Below the pieces are notes generated by a model, which did not search any database, was not told the DNA's origin, and saw only the letters and a program-made list of their open reading frames with translations. From Bagarius yarrelli (lineage: Eukaryota; Chordata; Actinopteri; Siluriformes; Sisoridae): 64,000 nt of DNA. Numbering within the stretch: the stretch's first letter is position 1; the number at the start of each line of letters is the position of its first letter. The translations under genes were made by a program, and so were the position numbers. Below are positions 31,193 to 44,795 of this stretch, piece after piece. Location of the stretch: positions 248,001 to 312,000 of the forward strand of contig VCAZ01000035.1 in assembly GCA_005784505.1 (NCBI GenBank), read 5' to 3'.

Positions 31193-32384
31193 CAGTTGTA
31201 TCAAGAAGCAGCCCAAATACTATTAACCAGTCTATTGTCTTTATTTCCGGTCCGACATGATCAAAAGAAGCCTAATTAAGCATGAACCTGCCTGTTCTTG
31301 CACAGCTGGGCGGGAACCCACTCAGAAACCAGAAGAATCCCCGATAAATCAGACTGATTGATTTACCAGCAAGGATCAATAAAATCTGGATCAATAAAAT
31401 TGTCATTTTCACCCATACCCCTTATCCCAAAATGTATGTCTGATAAATACTGTTCATCCATAGTTTCTTGAAAGAAGATAAAGATCGGATTGGAAGGAAA
31501 CATTGGAATGGATGTTTATAGCTGCTGTAACGCAAGAAGCAACATGCTTTACAACCAAGCTGAAACTAGAAACTCATTAAAACATGCCCAGTATTGTTAT
31601 TGTGAAAAAAATCTGTGGGTTTTTCTCCTATTTTTTTTTTTTTTTTTTTTTGTTTAAAATTGTCCATTATTTTCAGTTCTCATAAGTGTCATCTCTGGTG
31701 CACAACAGCTGCGAATCTGGGAGGTTCAGGACTAACATGTACTTTAGTCAATGATGGGGTTTAGCTTCGCGCCACTTAAAGCAGCATACATTCAGTAAGT
31801 GAATATTGACGCCTTAGCTACCACACGATGATCTTTCATTTTTTTTTTTAGCATTTTACAAGCTTGTTTGGTGTTAAATGATTGCTCAGTGATCGTTTGT
31901 CAAAAAAAAAACAGCCTTTAATGATGTAACCTCATTGAACAAGTTGTCATAATTGGTGCTACCTTTCTTTGTTCTGCAACAAACGCTTTGTGTTTATTGT
32001 CTGAACAAAGTACTTTGTTCAGTTATGGCCTTGTCTTTTTTTTTTTTTTGACATAAGGGCATGGTCTGATGTTCTGCTCATTTACATCCATGCTGTAATA
32101 TCAGCAATAAAAAACTCTACTGAGCAAATAAAAATCATTCCGCTCATCCAGCTGGCTACCATAGCTATCAGCTGGAAGTCTACATTCAGAGCAGGTTGCT
32201 GGCTTTACGTGTCCCAGGTTTACCCCTACAGCTTGCACCTTACTGCCAATTCTCAAAGACAAATCTGCAGTGTCTGGCGCTGGATTCTGAAGCACCGCTG
32301 CCTACATCAATGCTTCTCTATTTAAAGAATTTTATGTTTAGGGAAATTTTAATTGTAAAGCATAAGCTTATCTTATTAGTAAAG

Positions 32385-32495
32385 GGATGTGGTAACTCTG
32401 TGGTTTAGTTGATGAAGTGCTAATCCAAAGGTTATGGCTTTAATTCCCAGCACGAGCAAATAGATAGAAATGCAGATTGCTCTGGATAAAGGTGA
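32385..32495 (+). mobile_element. Degenerate family-2 SINE
   Basis: Head gtggtaactctgtggtttag, diverged B box (ggctttaattcccagc) and attgctctggataaaggtg near the tail. Confidence 0.5.
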
Positions 32496-34149
32496 CAGAA
32501 AACCCCCCCAAAAAAACCCCTAATTTCAATACTTTCACTATTTTAATGTATCTGCATGCATTATTTATTCACATTCCTACAATAAAATAATAGAACCATA
32601 GCTGTTTATTAAAAATGAATAAATGATCAACTTAAAGTTGACATTAATAATCTTTTATAGTGGTAATTTTTTTTCTAGGATTTGATTACTTTTAAATTGT
32701 GATGTAGAGCAATGTGATTATTTCCGTGTGAATAAAAGTAAAGCATCCACACACGAGTTATCAGTAAACTTTTTTTTTTTTTTTTTTTTTTGGTACCATT
32801 TACATAAATCGTTAGCCAGAACGGTGTGTCGTTTCCTCTGGTGTTATTGTTTTGATTGCTTGCCCGAAACACATCAAAAGACATGTTTGTTTTTCTTTGC
32901 ATCATGCTCTTATTTTTGGATCAGTCTTTTATCCTGCTTTTTTGGCAGTGATCACTCAGTTCTGTTTGTGACGTGTGTGCGCACAAAGATGTATAGAGAG
33001 AAGGAGAACATGCACCTCGTTCTGTTCCATTGGGTCTGTTTTCATGATGTCTGTGAAGCCTTTTTTTTTTTCCCTGTGCTTGACCAATTTCTTATCCAAA
33101 CCTGAAAGCTGTAAGCTTTAACGGCTGCAAATTACCAGGAACTGTTGTAGCTTTTGTTCAAACATTATTTCAGACCTTCTTTGTAAGCCGTGTTTGTGTT
33201 GCTGTAGTTGTGTTCTAAGGAAGTAGGGACGACCTATTAAACGGTTAACCTACTGCTGCTTCGTTCCTACTCTCATGAAATTCCAGTATGTGATACAATA
33301 CTCTGTTTTTTTTGTTATCATAATACATGCCAAGTGCACAATAAGAACCTGGTGAGTCACTTACCGAATCCCTTTTGCTTAATATATAATTTAGGTGAGT
33401 TGAATAAACCTTTCTGTTTTTCTGTCAAATTTTTGACCCATTTTAAATGTATTTATATAACAATTTTGATTTATTTGTACGTTATTGCTCAGATTTCTGG
33501 GTATAACCCAGAATAAGGTGCTGATTTTCTATTTTATGCTTTGTAACCAAATTATGTATGTGTATTGACACCATGGATGTTATTAAATCGGTTTAGGACC
33601 CATCAGTGATTTTTGAGCTTTTAAAAAGGGCCAATTTGTTCCCTACAACAGCCCTTAAAACCCTAAAACAGCTGACATGGTCAAGGCATGTACTTCGCAA
33701 TACCTCTGAAGATGTGCTGTAGTATCTGATATCAAGATGTTTACAGCAGGACTATACATTAAAGTTGCTCAATTAGACTGAGGCCAAGTCAGAACCCCAA
33801 ACTGTTTGTCATGTGCCTAAATCTATAACTCTTCCTGAAACCTTTTTAATAGTATGGCAGGTCATATTTTTGGATTGCATACCATGGCCATGAAATGAAC
33901 TGTAACAATCTTTAAGATGGTCTTGGGTGTCAAAATAGCACCTAGATGAAACTCCTGTCCCAAGGATTACCATCAGAATGTTGTCTAGAAAATCCAGTAG
34001 CCTCCACCTGTTTTATGAAAGTGTAATTTTAGTAACTTGTTACATATAAGTTGCAGTTGTCTAAAGTACCCATGTGAAACCCGCTTAATTTCTAAAACAA
34101 GCTTTATAAAATAATAGTAGTAAAGGGCGAGCATGTCAGTGGAGACCGT

Positions 34150-35470
34150 CAAGTCACCTTTTATTTACATAGCACTTTTATCAATAGAGACTGTCAATGC
34201 AACTTAACAGAATCAGATGAGAGAATAGTGTCAATACAAAAAGTAAACACTCACTAAAAAACTCAGTTTAGTTTATCTGTAAATTAATCTGTCCCTAACT
34301 AAGCAAGCAAGAGGTGACTGTGGCAAAGAAACAAAACTCCATTGATGACAAAGTGGAGAAGGAAAATCCTTTGGCGAAACCAGACTAACCAGGCCAACTT
34401 CTCCTCTAACTTCGCAGGTTCATCTGCTCAGATTGTGTAGATTCTGCTTTCCGTGGTATCGTCTAGGTGGCTGTCGAGAAAACAAAGCTGGGGATCTGCC
34501 TCTGGGGCTCATTGATCCACCATCTGGGCTGAATACGAACTGGAACTGGTGGCGATGGAGAGCTCGGAATAATTAAGAAACATACATATTGACGTAGATG
34601 CCATTCTACTCATGAAGTACCAAGTTATTAGAAGTGTTCCGTTTTTTTGCAGTCGAACAATCCTGTAAGGGGTTTAGATAATGGGAATGTGTAAGCCAGG
34701 TTAAAGAGATGCGTCTTTAATCTAGTTTTAAACTGACTGTGTGTCTGCCTCTCGAACAGTGTTGGACAGATTATAGATTATTAAGGAAAAGGATTTGCTG
34801 CCCACATTTGATTTTGATATTCTAGGTGTTATCTAATTTCCGAGTTCTGAGAGTGCAGCAGACGTGGAGGACTATAATGGGATGAGAGCTCACTTAACTA
34901 CTAAGGTCATTCAGGGCTTTTTAAATAATAAGCAAGATTTTAAAAATTTATAAGATGTTTAATAGGGAGCCAGTGCAGTGTTGACCGAACTGGGCTAATA
35001 TGGTCATGCTTCCTAGTTCTAGTAGGAACTCTGGCTGCTGCATTTTGGACCAGCTGCCATTTATTATAATAGGCATGCAGAACAACCACCCAATAAAGCG
35101 TTACAGTAATTTAACCTTGAGGTCGTGAACGCATAAATTAGTGTTTTTGCATTTAACATTCAAAGCATAGGTTGCAATTTAGCTACACCTTTGAGATGAT
35201 AGTGCAGTTTTACAAATGCTCTCAAAGGAGAGATTGCTATCAAATAGCACACCTAGGTTTCTACTGACGACAAAACAGTCAGGTGTTAGTGATCTGGAGT
35301 ATCCAGAGGTTTTAGGTCCTATAATCAACACCTGATTTTTCCAAATGTACAGTAAGAAATTACTCGCCAGCTTTTTGAAATATCGACTATGCATTCTGTT
35401 TAAATTGGTATGTTTTGCCGGGCTGTGAAGAACCTGAGAGCTTAGTGTCGTCAGCTCAACGGTAAAACCT
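34150..35470 (-). mobile_element. L2-like LINE remnant with decayed reverse transcriptase (family A)
   Basis: Read on the minus strand, 35262 downward gives NLGVLFDSNLSFES, followed near 35125-35065 by AFTTSRLNYCNALLGGC, both hallmarks of the RT C-terminal region of fish L2-like LINEs. Further on comes a 3' UTR like that at 63445 and a tail resembling inverted gctgcttt...caatgg at about 34150-34205. Stops and frameshifts throughout. Confidence 0.7.
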
Positions 35471-37668
35471 AACACCATGCTTCCTAATATCTCCCAAGCG
35501 TAATATGTAAAGCACCCACCCGGACAGTCCACCCATGGCCATGTATTTAATCAATAATCAAAAAGACTTACATAATGCAATGCAGTCTATGTGTACCAAA
35601 ACAAGCTGACCTCAGGAACTTGCGAGAATTCCAGCTCCAACCTAAGAAACTGTTGTAGTGAGTTTCATAATGATGAATATTTGATGTTGTTTTTGCAACT
35701 CTGGGAACCTTACTATAATATTATATTAGATAAAACCTTTTTTTTTTACATATTTTATGTTGTCGATCATTAGTATTTATTCTGGATTTAGGATTTTTCT
35801 CTCATTTAATCAGATCTAAAGTAACTAATATCTCACCACTTAACTAGTGTTTTCATTCGATAGATTATTACCACTGCTAAAGTAGTTTTCATCAGAGCGG
35901 GTCCGCGTTGTCCAATCCTCAAAGTTTGGTCCTAATTGAAGTCCTTTATGCTTGTAAAAAATAATTACAATTTAACAATTTAATTGACGATATTTGCTTT
36001 ATGTTTGGAGTTTTAATGTTATGGCTGATTTTGTGTAGATGAAGACTAGTAAATTGCCTCTGGAAACAGTAAATGATTCTTTCGAATTCTGTCCAGTCTC
36101 TGACCTAGTTAAGGATAAATATTAAGAATGTATAAATATATTTCCATCGAAATTCTAATAATTATCCCTGGTAGAAGTTGTTAGTTTCCTATTTCTCCTG
36201 CCTTATGATGAAACACCTGTGAAAAGATGAGGGATTATACCCCAGTGACAATGTGACGAGAAAGTTCTTGTAGTCGATAAAGTTGTGAGGGCGATTAATT
36301 TAAGTTGTAAAGTTTCTGCTGTAGATTCATTTGTATTACAGAGGTGGTGAGGCAGATTAATATGTTGTAGAGATAGAGGGTCATTATGTTTTGTCATTAT
36401 GTGCCTATATTGTATATTTATAAGGCCGCGGGCGCTTTAATTTTCAGTGAGCCAGTTATAACCCTCTGGCAGTATATTAGTATACAGATAAAGAACATTA
36501 TTTTCATTTTACCAAGTTTGAATTTGCTGCCAACTTTTATGTATGTTCATTTTTGCTAATCACAAAGTTTAGCAGATGTTTGTTAACGTGTTTTATAAGG
36601 ATTGCTTTTTAAGCATTTCTATACCTTGTGGTTTTAGGTTTTATTGTACCTAAACTTTAAGAAAGCAAGACAAGTGTGTGTTGCAAAAGACTTTTAAAAT
36701 AAAATGCTAATACTGGTGAAACATTATCACAAATTTATAGAAAAGTGCATGATAGATGGATAGATAGCTGTTTTAAATGTTAAACGAAAAATAGTTTACA
36801 TTTGCATAATATTTAAAACCCTCAGTGACCAACTTCCTCCTCCTAGACTCCTACACTGATGCCTAAAAGTTACAGGTTGTACTGTTTGGTTTTTAATGGT
36901 AGATGAATTGGTTATAAAGTAGCTGCCCTTTTTCTTAAATTAGCATTAAGCTTTTAAGTTTATGAACAATACTCATTTTTGTTTTCCCGTCTGTTATTGC
37001 TGTCTTCCCAGTGAAACTGAGGAACTTGAGTTGCACGAATGTAAAGATAAGAAACAAAGCCCTCATTGATGAGTTTTTAGTCACAATACCTAAACGTGAC
37101 GTGATTTTTTTTTTCTTCTCCTGATGTCGTTTAACTTGTTTAAATTTGTTTTTTTTTCTCTGTCACTCGGAAAGAATAAAGACCAACACATGTCCTTCGA
37201 GTCATACAAAGCCAGATTTCTAGGCTGTTCATTTATTTATTTATTTTTTTTTACCCTAAAGCAATCGACAGTGTGCAGTACCAAGTCTTTTTCTTAGTAA
37301 AATAAAATTGTATCACGTTATTATAGCTTTATTTATTTTGCCATTTCCAGCTCATTAAGTTGCTCAATCATACTGTGGACTAATATAACTTTAATGACTG
37401 CACTGAAGAGCTGTGGAATCCAACTGCAATAAATTCATCTAAGGATCTGCAGTGCTTTGTGTCGTACACTTATTTTAAACAGTAGGCGGTATACATCAGT
37501 TTATTTCTATCCAGTCCCGAGGTAAAGTTCCAATTCCGAAACCCTGATTGTCAGGCGGGTAATAGATACTACAGTTTTTGTTTTTTGTTTTTTATTTTTT
37601 TGTAATCAATTTAGCTTTTGTCTCATGCTTAACCAAATACAATATAAACTGTTCTCTCTGCTCCCCAG

Positions 37669-37755
37669 GTATATTAAAACCTCTGCTTCATCCACTTCAT
37701 GTGCACTTTTTGAAGGAATTGAAGAGCTGAGGTTTCTGTGACCTCCACCTCTCTG
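37669..37755 (+). other. furin: 5' UTR part of furin first coding exon
   Basis: Follows the acceptor ctctctgctccccag. The first ATG after this acceptor that opens a furin frame is at 37756. The G at +4 supports it, although the -3 base is C. Confidence 0.6.
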
Positions 37756-37932
37756 ATGGAGCTGTGCCTGGCCTGCCTGCCACTCGTCACGCTGCTGACT
37801 CTCTTGACCTTAGAGGTCAAGCCGTCCCTTGCCCAAAAAGTTTACACGAACACATGGGCCGTCCATATTAGCGGAGGAGAAGAGGAAGCTCACCGCATTG
37901 CCCAACAGCACGGGTTTATTAACCATGGCAAT
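37756..37932 (+). CDS. furin: Furin, first coding exon (signal peptide and prodomain start)
   Basis: Furin is a calcium-dependent, trans-Golgi subtilisin-like proprotein convertase cleaving after R-X-K/R-R. This exon gives 59 residues: MELCLACLPLVTLLTLLTLE begins a signal peptide ending near SLA, followed by QKVYTNTWAVHISGG and QHGFINHGN, matching the furin prodomain start (human QKVFTNTWAVRIPGG, KHGFLNLG). It ends in phase 0 before gtgagt, the same exon boundary as in human furin. The rest of the prodomain, catalytic domain, P domain, Cys-rich region and membrane anchor must lie beyond 64000. Teleosts have two furin paralogues; which one this is cannot be settled. Other convertases (PCSK5/6) fit less well. 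Confidence 0.85.
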
Positions 37933-38557
37933 GTGAGTACTGCGACAATCTACAACTATGTTTTTTTTGTCATTTCTAAAGTGTTCCCTTTGTTTTTAAG
38001 GATAATCTCCTATTCTTAGTCACATGATCAGTTTTTATCTTGCTGTTTCATTAGGCTTTTGTCTCGAATCCTACTAAGCTAAGATTATGCGCTTATTCAC
38101 CAACCCAAAGTCGTTTCCCCGACTGTACCTGAGACCTGGGTTTGTGTGGGGTAAACGCAGTTATAGAGACTAAATACCATGTTCAGCAAGCTAAATACAG
38201 TGCTGTGACTCTAGCATAGCGGTAATGGTTTTTAATCTGTTTTGCCGTTCTCCAATAGGAGTCATCTTCAAATGATGTTCAGTTAAATTTACTACCCTTT
38301 AATACCAAAAAGGATGTAGTAAATCGGTGTTTGCTTATGCTTTAGTTGCCTGGTCTTGCTGGGAGAGTTTGCAAATACATTTTTGCACAGGTTTTTTTTT
38401 TCTCTTTCCTTTTGGCTTGTCTAAATGGTTTTATTTTTGTTTACACATGACTTAAAAAAGAATCGCCAACAACTCTGTCTGGTCTGCAGACTACGTTTCA
38501 CAATCAAACAAATGCAGGCCAACCTGAAAACGGACCTAAATTTCTTTTTATTTATTT

Positions 38558-39031
38558 TTAAAAAGACGAGGACGTCTTAGCAAGCACTCTGTCACCTGCT
38601 GTGGATAACAGCCTTTCGCTAGAAACTGAAGTGTCCAGTCGAGCTTTTGTCACTGCATTTACTTGGTTTTTGGCGTTATCTGTGGTCACACTTGTGTCAA
38701 TCTCATAGAGGGGGCGTGTCTGCAGCACCAGACTTCTCATCTCCCACTCAGCGATAAACTTCCGATAGATGTGCTTATCGCTTTAGCCCGTGAGGCCAAA
38801 AGCTCCCGATTTGAATGATGATGGAGGTTTTTCAAGATTTTCTCCTCCTTCGTTAGCCACGGTTAACTTATTAACATGCCCTGGTCACAACTGCTCCGTG
38901 CAGTATTTAAAATAAAAATCTAAATCCGCAAGTTAAAAATGTAGCAATTAATCCGCGGGCCAAGTGCGAGCCGAACCGTGGGTCGTGATCCGTACGGATC
39001 ACGGATTAACTGCGATCCGTTGCACCACTAG
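38558..39031 (-). mobile_element. Internally deleted hAT transposon relic
   Basis: The minus-strand start is at ctagtggtgcaacggatcg (39031 downward), close to a 20-bp palindrome at 38984-39003. Bases 38740-38558 read TSVTTDNAKNQVNAV, then LDTSVSSERLLSTAGD: a ZBED-hAT catalytic-region motif placed directly beside the C-terminal dimerisation motif. The sequence between them has been lost. Confidence 0.65.
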
Positions 39032-39084
39032 TAAATTCAGTTAGTACTTACTTTTTTTAAGCACAAAGTTCTTTTAAGATTTAA

Positions 39085-39215
39085 ATGCACAATGTCCAAA
39101 AGTTTGTGGACACCACGTCCTAGTCCGGATTTGGTCTGTCTTTTATAATGAGTTGGAAACAACGTGCAGTGTCTGCTGTCCTTGCAAATCAGCTGTTACT
39201 GTAAAAAAACACTAA
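39085..39215. mobile_element. Tc1-like element end fragment
   Basis: aatgtccaaaagtttgtggacacc followed by ctagtccggatttggtctgt, as at the left ends of the 25342 and 2449 copies. The right end is missing. Confidence 0.45.
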
Positions 39216-41246
39216 TACATTCACATGCTCATTACATTCCATTTGTGTGTAATTAATGTGTAACTATTACCTAAATACTCCTTTCATACTAAATAACATC
39301 TGCAACAAGGATGCTGCTTGTTATATAATTCTTTTTTCTCGGATACATTTACTCGGCAAGTAAAATCTGCAAAATTGTGGTTGGAAGAAAGGTTAACTGC
39401 AGCTTGTGTGTCGCAAATAAACAACCTAGCTAAAATCGGTAAATTATAAAGTAAAACTACAGTATGACAAGACATTACAGGCCGATGTGTGACTCAGAAT
39501 TCTTGGCAAAGGCTCCATGTATGGATGTAACAGTCAAGTGTGCAAATTGTTTGATTATATAGTGCAGGTTTGCTTGTATAACTCTTTAGGCGAATACAGT
39601 TGTTTACACACATACCTGCTGTATAACGTGCTGTCTTGGTGTACGTTTGTTTACTGACGTGTTGATGCCGGCTGGAATGATGTAAAGTCGCCTGGGTTAA
39701 GTAATGGTGGAGACTGAAGTGTTTTGACACCAGCTAGAGGGTGTTTCAAATATAAAATGCAATCTTGACTGCAAACTTCATGTTTCAGTAGTCGTTATTT
39801 TTAGCTGCGGGATTTAGCTTCTGTTAGTCATACCTGAGGGTGGTGTTTTTGAGCTTTGCTGTTTGCCTGGTTAGTTATTTATTTATTTTTTTTAAATAGA
39901 TGACCATTTTAATTCTCAGTGTACCAATGCTTACCGAGTGTTCTGTTCCGGAGCTGTTGTTTGAACAGTATGTTTGCTGTAGACACAGATGATCCAGTCG
40001 TTTCTACCTGGTACAAAATCCGACTGACTCACTGGGGACTTTGAACAGCAGAAACCACAGCAGTCAGGAAAAAAATGCTATTGCACAAATTCACTCTCAT
40101 CCCTCCACCTGTTTTATGGGAGCTCATAAATTTATAATTTTCCCAAATGTATGTTTTAATCATTCTGGATGGCTGATGCATTAAGAAAAAAATGCATAAA
40201 ACATTTTCCTGACTTGTTGGGTGGCATAGTGTGTGCAGTCATGTCTATTTTTAAAAAGTACAGCATGTGTGGGATGTGTGCTTATGATAAAGGTTTATAA
40301 AAACAATTGCGGTACTTCCAGGCTTCTTGGGTTACTTAGTTAGTGAGTTAGTTTCATAGGGGGGTTATGAGAGTTTCCATAGCCTGTCTGATTTGTTTGA
40401 AAATGTATTTTTTCCTCCACAATTTTTTTTGTATTTTAGCTAACACGAACTACCGTACAGTCTCTCGGTAGTGCGTCGGCATGCAGGTTTGTGCTTTCTG
40501 TGCGCCATTTGTGTATTTCGTAACCTCTAAATAAATAGAAAAAATGAAATCAATAAAAAAAGCCAAGTAATGTCAATGTCTGGGTCCTGTAATTTCAGAT
40601 TATTAATTTAATTCCTGCACTCCATTACTTGCTGTGTAAATTATATAAATAAAACCTTTTTATTCCAGTAGGGTTATTATAAGCAGACAGTTTTCTAAAA
40701 TCATGCTCAAGTTTTTTTATTTATTCTTAAACTAAAAGTTTTATAAAATGTTTACAAAACATCTAAAAGTATCCTTAAACATGAAGATGTTAGGCCTGTC
40801 CGAATCCATACATGAAATGGCATGAATAAAAAGACATTAGTGTTAATGAAACCATTTAGTGAAGTATTTTTTAACTTTTATATTTTGTGCATCTTGAAAC
40901 AAAAAATTAGACTGACTGATGCCAGACTGTTGAGCAAGAACAGGGCGACGTTCCTCTTTAAAACTTCTGTAATTGCTTTTCTTAGTTCCCAGAATGTTGT
41001 TAAGAGTCGATGGGCTGCTACACCGTTGTAAACATGGGCCTGCCCTACCATTTTTAAGGCTTTTTTCCCTCCTTAATTGTCATGTTAATGTTTGTTCTAT
41101 TATTTGAAAAAAATGGCTTCATAAGATTTGGGAGTCATTGCATTCTGTTTTATGCAGAGTTCTCACTTTTTTTGGAACGAGGTTATATTTGGTTAGTCGG
41201 TTTTCAGCTGCCCAAATTGTATGAACCATGAACATGAACATTAAAA

Positions 41247-41735
<489 letters not shown>

Positions 41736-44700
41736 GATATTTATTATTATTATTATTATTACGTTTTAAATATAAAAAATCGGTTTTAAAAACTCTTTGT
41801 CATGCACCTCTCGGCTGTAAACGTGAATATATGAATATAATGAGCATGCCGGAGGTGACTGTAGGGAAGAAACTCCTGCCTACTCTATGACAATAAGAGG
41901 AAGAAACTTGGAGCGGAAGCTGACTTAACAGGGAGTCTGTCCTAATCTGTGTGACACCGGATTGTATAATTATGCGTGATTTCTTTTCCATGGCTATAGA
42001 GTCGGAGTGCTAATTGTGTTAAGAGGAACTCTAGTATGGCTGCCATTATGAACCTTTCAGTTCATCGTGCCAAACTTCAGTTATCAACAAGTCTCTGATG
42101 GAAATTTTTGGTTAATTGTTCTGAGCAGTTGCTGTTTTGAAGCTGTCCAGTCAGGCCATCGTTAAGGTGAACCGTGTACATCATCCCACAGCTCTTAAAG
42201 TTCAGCCTTTCCTGTGTGAACAGAGGCACACGGCACAGTGACTGCAAGCGTAGCTATTAAAATTAGTTCAGTGTACCGTAAATTCTGAGCTCAGTGTGTA
42301 GAAAAACACACATCTGAGAATGGTCTATTTTGACCTGAACTGACACACCCTTTCTTAGATTAAAAAAAAAAACCTTGGGCGAAACAAAAAAATTAATTTA
42401 TTAAAGTATTCTGACAGTTTATATAAAAATGGATACAAAAGTTTAGTTGAAATAAAATTAAATAAATAATTCCTTTTGCTCGTAGCTTGTGTTGTTTGTT
42501 TAGCCATTTATTTTTTGAAAAAATGCCCTGAAGCTGTAGTGAAATGATTTGTCAAATATATACTTTTTTTTGCTTGTTGTGTTTGGGCTGTTGAATGATT
42601 CCAATGATTTGAGTGAATGATCTAAAAGTAAACACCAGCTAAATTTCATACCAAGCCTGAATGCACCTAGCCTAAAGGGGGAAAAACAGCATCTGGATAC
42701 AATAAGATTTTTATAAAGTTTTATAAAGGTTTGATTTATTTTCCTCCTTTAATGTTTATGCATTACTGCATGTTTTATCACTCGATTAGCCTCGAGAGTC
42801 AGAATGTTCTGAAGCGGAAACGCAATGTCTCTCGTTGTCCCAGTATCTGTTGACCCATGTAGTCATTCAGCGTGGGCCAAGTGAAGGCCACAGAATCCAT
42901 CAGTCCAATTTTTGATGTCTTACTAAAATGTTAAAGCACAAGGAGCTCCCCTCTGCAATCAACCGGCGCGTCTCTTGTTAAAATCGTGTCCTGTCACGCA
43001 GGCATGAAAACAAACAAGGTCGCCGTAGAGCACACAGTATGATGTGATGCAGTGAATTACGTTGCTAACCATAACGGAAGCTGTTGTAATTAAATTTTTG
43101 CATTGCAGTTTAATTGGACTGGAGTGCTCGAGTCTCTTTATGTGGCAGAGGGAAAAGCATCAATTTTTTTTCTGTTCAATATTGTTGCTTTTATTTAGTC
43201 ATGTTTGTCGGCGCAGCAAACCGAACAGACGCCTTCGGCCTGTTTTCTTCATTCTTCAGTTTGTGTTTAGAGTTGTCTTATTAATGCTGGTAAAAACAAG
43301 AGCTTAAAAACTCGGGCAGGCAGCTGTTAAATTTGTGCAGCTGGGAAACCAGGTCATTGCTGGAGACGTGTTCATGCAGAGAAAGCAGCTGCAGTTGATG
43401 CTTTTTTGGAGCACATTATTGACCTTGGACCATTTTTTTTTTTTTTTTTTTTCTGTTAAGAAGGTACCAGACATTTGATTTTAAAAGTTCATCAAGTTGC
43501 CTAATTCCACCCCATTTTCTAAAGCACAGCAATCTGCTTTTGCAAATATTTGACGATGCGGTGGGCGATTTTTACTGGAACTACATCGTTGTCCGAGGTT
43601 AGTTTGCGCTTCCCTGACCTTTAAGTGTTTGCTTTTGTTCTAGTAGATACAGTTCCTGTGCTGTTGCTCAATCCTGACCCACACATGTTCACTGTGATTA
43701 TCAAAGCACTACTTTCATACAGTTGTTTTGTCTCCTGCTGATGTACTTCACTTGTTTAATTGGATATACGGGTATTCGTTTAATAAATTCTTGCTTTTAC
43801 AGCAGTGTCCCCTCTGAATAGGGCTTGGAGGCCAGATGTTGGATTATTCATCAGACTCCACCTTTGACTGGGAAGACTTCAAAGTATCACCGCAAAGATA
43901 GCAAATTTTTTTTTTTTTACTTTTAGGATTGAGTAACAAAACAGTTGGAAAAGGTTGGAAGATTTCTAAACTGTTTTGTTGAACTGACAGTTTTTTTTTT
44001 TTTTGGGTTTTTTTTGATAAAAGATGTACAGTTTTCTGCCGTTCTTATCATTACTTATCTATATGATTTCGTGGTATCTTTAGGATCTTCTGCATCAATA
44101 CCAACCTGCCTGATATGATGTAGTCACTGGTGTCCTATTGTGCCACCAAACCAGCTCTGAGCCACTGAGGCATCAATTAAATGCTGCTGCTTTTCAAGTG
44201 CATTCAAATGTTAGGTGCGTTTACATATCCAGCTTAATCACTTGTCTCTGTGTATGTAATTAGTTTAATCTATTTTAATTACAACGCAAAGCATCGTTTT
44301 GCAGTCCCGGTAGTCATGCCACTTGTTCATCTCACTTGCTTATTTCCTGTTGTTCGTCTGTCATAGATGCTTATCGGAAAAATCTTTCCATTTGGGTCGT
44401 GCTGCAGCACAGCTGCATTCAGAGTTTTGGCATAGAAACCGGGCTGCTTTCGTGCAGTCTGCATACCGCAACAGCCGAATGTTTACCCTCAACTTCCCGT
44501 TATTTTTGTTTTCCAGGAATAGTGTGCGCTCTGAATCATTTACAAATAAGGCAAAGTTGCAAGGAAACTGTAACCACATCTCACTGCGTTTTCCTTCTCC
44601 AACAGCAGCGGTAACATTGTTGATATCTAATGAGGTTTCGGCAATGTTAGTTTACAGAAAGCATTCTGCCTGAAACAGAAATATTGTGGCCCTGTTAAAA

Positions 44701-44754
44701 GAAGTGTGCCATAATAAGAAAAAATATTGATACAGCAAACTATTGTGCTATACC

Positions 44755-44755
<1 letters not shown>

Positions 44756-44794
<39 letters not shown>
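44756..44794. repeat. 39-bp poly-C tract
   Basis: Uninterrupted C run from 44756 to 44794; poly-G on the minus strand, with G-quadruplex/i-motif potential. Confidence 0.97.

Positions 44795-44795
<1 letters not shown>

Larger units (their letters stand above)
28656..37668 (+). other. Furin intron 1 (inferred), no coding sequence found
   Basis: 9 kb between the candidate first exon and the coding exon. It holds a SINE piece (32385-32495), the hairpin tetranucleotide array (30871-31192), a LINE remnant (34150-35470) and several poly-T runs. Open frames here (for example minus strand 29240-29560) match nothing known and have no splice support. Confidence 0.5.

Noticed and set aside
32728..33105. 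Phe-rich open frame
   Set aside because: Created by poly-T runs.
44323..44673. 116-codon plus-strand open frame and an overlapping one
   Set aside because: No homology recognised; overlapping frames of similar length suggest chance.
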